Below are positions 33,429 to 34,231 of a stretch of DNA of 34,231 nt, piece after piece. The DNA lies in contig JAMOAB010000125.1 in NCBI GenBank assembly GCA_023621995.1, forward strand, positions 1-34,231, given 5' to 3'. The notes under the pieces are model-generated. The model was not told where the DNA came from. It made no database searches and was given only the letters and a program-made list of their open reading frames with translations. The translations under genes were made by a program, and so were the position numbers. Source of the DNA: Bacillota bacterium. GTDB taxonomy: Bacteria; Bacillota; Clostridia; Caldicoprobacterales; Xylanivirgaceae. The stretch's first letter is position 1; each line of letters begins with the position of its first letter.

Positions 33429-33703
33429 TTTTTGTAACTCCCCACATCATAATATACAGCTTTACAAATTCATATCTTCCTTAATCCTGCCTATAACAAG
33501 GTAGTATATTAAGTAATTTTCTGATTTATGAATCTTCTTCATTTTTTGTTCCTACTATGTTTAATATTAACACACAGTATAGAAAGAATAGACAATTTGC
33601 CAGAATTTATATATGTTTTTGTCAAAACTTACAGTTTTAGAACGAAGAATAGATTAGCACTAAACATCAGAGAAGTGGCGCTGACACCACTTCTCTAACT
33701 TTA
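33429..33703. other. AT-rich gap with a hairpin downstream of the 68-residue ORF
   Basis: The clearest element is a hairpin at 33669-33696, AGAGAAGTGG with CCACTTCTCT around 8 bases. It lies 7 bases after the stop of the ORF at 33704-33910 and is probably its terminator, although the following T content is poor. A TTGACA on the minus strand near 33615-33620 could be a -35 box for the permease stump, but no convincing -10 accompanies it. Confidence 0.5.
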
Positions 33704-33910
33704 CTAAAAATATATCCAACCATATTTGAATTTTGTTACCAGTGCCCATGGATTTAAGCTATCCCATGCGTTTGCATGTGCTGAATATGTAATACTACTT
33801 GTTTTACTGGATGCTGTAGATGTATATAATCTACCTCCATTGGTTGTTACACTTTGTATATCTCTTGTAAAATTAACATATGTCCTTTTAACATGTTTTC
33901 CTATTACCAA
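33704..33910 (-). CDS. hypothetical beta-rich ORF, possibly a 3' fragment of a secreted protein
   Basis: The 68-residue ORF can only begin at a TTG (33910) without a ribosome-binding site. The same frame is open 16 codons further up, back to the TAG that ends the 60-residue membrane protein. The sequence is Thr/Ser/Tyr-rich with alternating hydrophobic residues (RLYTSTASSKTSSITYSAHA, WALVTKFKYGWIYF), typical of a secreted beta-sheet domain, yet there is no signal peptide. It may be the C-terminal part of a gene whose 5' end was lost. I do not recognise the family. A hairpin follows its stop. Confidence 0.4.
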   Translation of the reverse strand: MVIGKHVKRTYVNFTRDIQSVTTNGGRLYTSTASSKTSSITYSAHANAWDSLNPWALVTKFKYGWIYF

Positions 33911-33958
33911 TGAATAGCCAGGAAAAGATTGAATAGATGTATAGCTTCCAACATATTC

Positions 33959-34141
33959 CTATTTCTTCTGACTTTCTACTGTCTTTCTATGTTTTTTATT
34001 AAATTCGTTTGCTATAATTGCTATAACCAGTGGAATAAATAGCAGTTCTCCATGATCTTTGATAATCAAATAAACTATCATAAAAAAACCTATTATTCCC
34101 AACAGAATTGCTATAACTCTGTATAATGTTAGTGCTTTCAT
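33959..34141 (-). CDS. small two-span membrane protein
   Basis: The 60-residue protein starts at ATG 34141, 5 bases after GGGAGGGG; the frame is open to the window edge but no better start is visible. It has two hydrophobic segments (about residues 8-26, VIAILLGIIGFFMIVYLII, and 32-46, LLFIPLVIAIIANEF) followed by a Lys/Arg/His-rich tail ending SQKK. It is therefore probably a hairpin in the membrane with both ends inside. Size and topology are compatible with a bacteriocin immunity protein, but this is only a suggestion and I recognise no family. Confidence 0.6.
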   Translation of the reverse strand: MKALTLYRVIAILLGIIGFFMIVYLIIKDHGELLFIPLVIAIIANEFNKKHRKTVESQKK

Positions 34142-34231
34142 GTTTCCCCTCCCTTTATAATATGCCCAGAGCCATATTTTTGATATTCTAAACATATTGC
34201 TTTTTATTTGTTTTAAAAAAACTATCTTAAT

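Noticed and set aside
1-34231. tRNA, rRNA, CRISPR arrays, intact insertion sequences or phage genes
   Set aside because: No cloverleaf-like sequences, regularly spaced repeats, transposases or integrases were found on either strand.

Overview
The window is a low-GC, ATA-rich stretch from a member of the Bacillota, most likely an anaerobic Clostridia. The evidence is strong AGGAGG ribosome-binding sites, frequent TTG/GTG starts, a clostridial-type agr locus, a glgB-glgA-glgP glycogen cluster and a shared-ATPase style sugar ABC operon. The genus cannot be fixed from the sequence. Every gene I can support is on the minus strand, so the window is best read from right to left.

Right edge to 31702: an agr-type peptide signalling locus beside decayed sequence. 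At the edge lie a small two-segment membrane protein (33959-34141), an ORF without a convincing start (33704-33910) and an N-terminal stump of an FtsX-type ABC permease (33162-33428). A good promoter (32780-32809) then drives three small genes. The first encodes a 46-residue peptide with a clear signal sequence (32606-32746). Next is a 47-residue agrD (32383-32526), whose stop overlaps the start of agrB (31784-32383). An intrinsic terminator closes this unit at 31702-31741. The response regulator agrA and the GHKL sensor kinase agrC follow as a second unit (31423 to 29415). A 36-bp inverted repeat abuts the agrD ribosome-binding site, and part of its sequence recurs upstream of agrA.

29086 to 23672: housekeeping genes with individual promoters. 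These are adenine deaminase (ade), a MalY/PatB-type C-S lyase and htpG, followed by a free-standing CBM25-like starch/glycogen-binding protein that ends in a terminator.

23593 to 15751: a glycogen operon in the order branching enzyme (glgB), glycogen synthase (glgA), glycogen phosphorylase (glgP) and a GH13 alpha-glucan hydrolase. No glgC/glgD is present, so ADP-glucose must be made from genes elsewhere.

15293 to 1: a carbohydrate-uptake locus. A GntR-LacI type regulator (14184-15293) precedes a roughly 13-kb operon. In transcription order this holds a lipoprotein substrate-binding protein with a very acidic linker, an intercistronic terminator-like hairpin, and a giant secreted substrate-binding protein with two repeated beta-sandwich modules. 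It continues with a permease pair, an NHL-propeller/TPR membrane protein, a Yip1-family membrane protein, a DUF5696-type secreted protein with a coiled-coil insertion, a second permease pair and a GH20-like glycosidase cut by the window edge. No ATPase gene is present. The conserved-looking but uncharacterised surface components between the two permease pairs, and the extra secreted peptide in the agr operon, are the two best candidates for undescribed biology.
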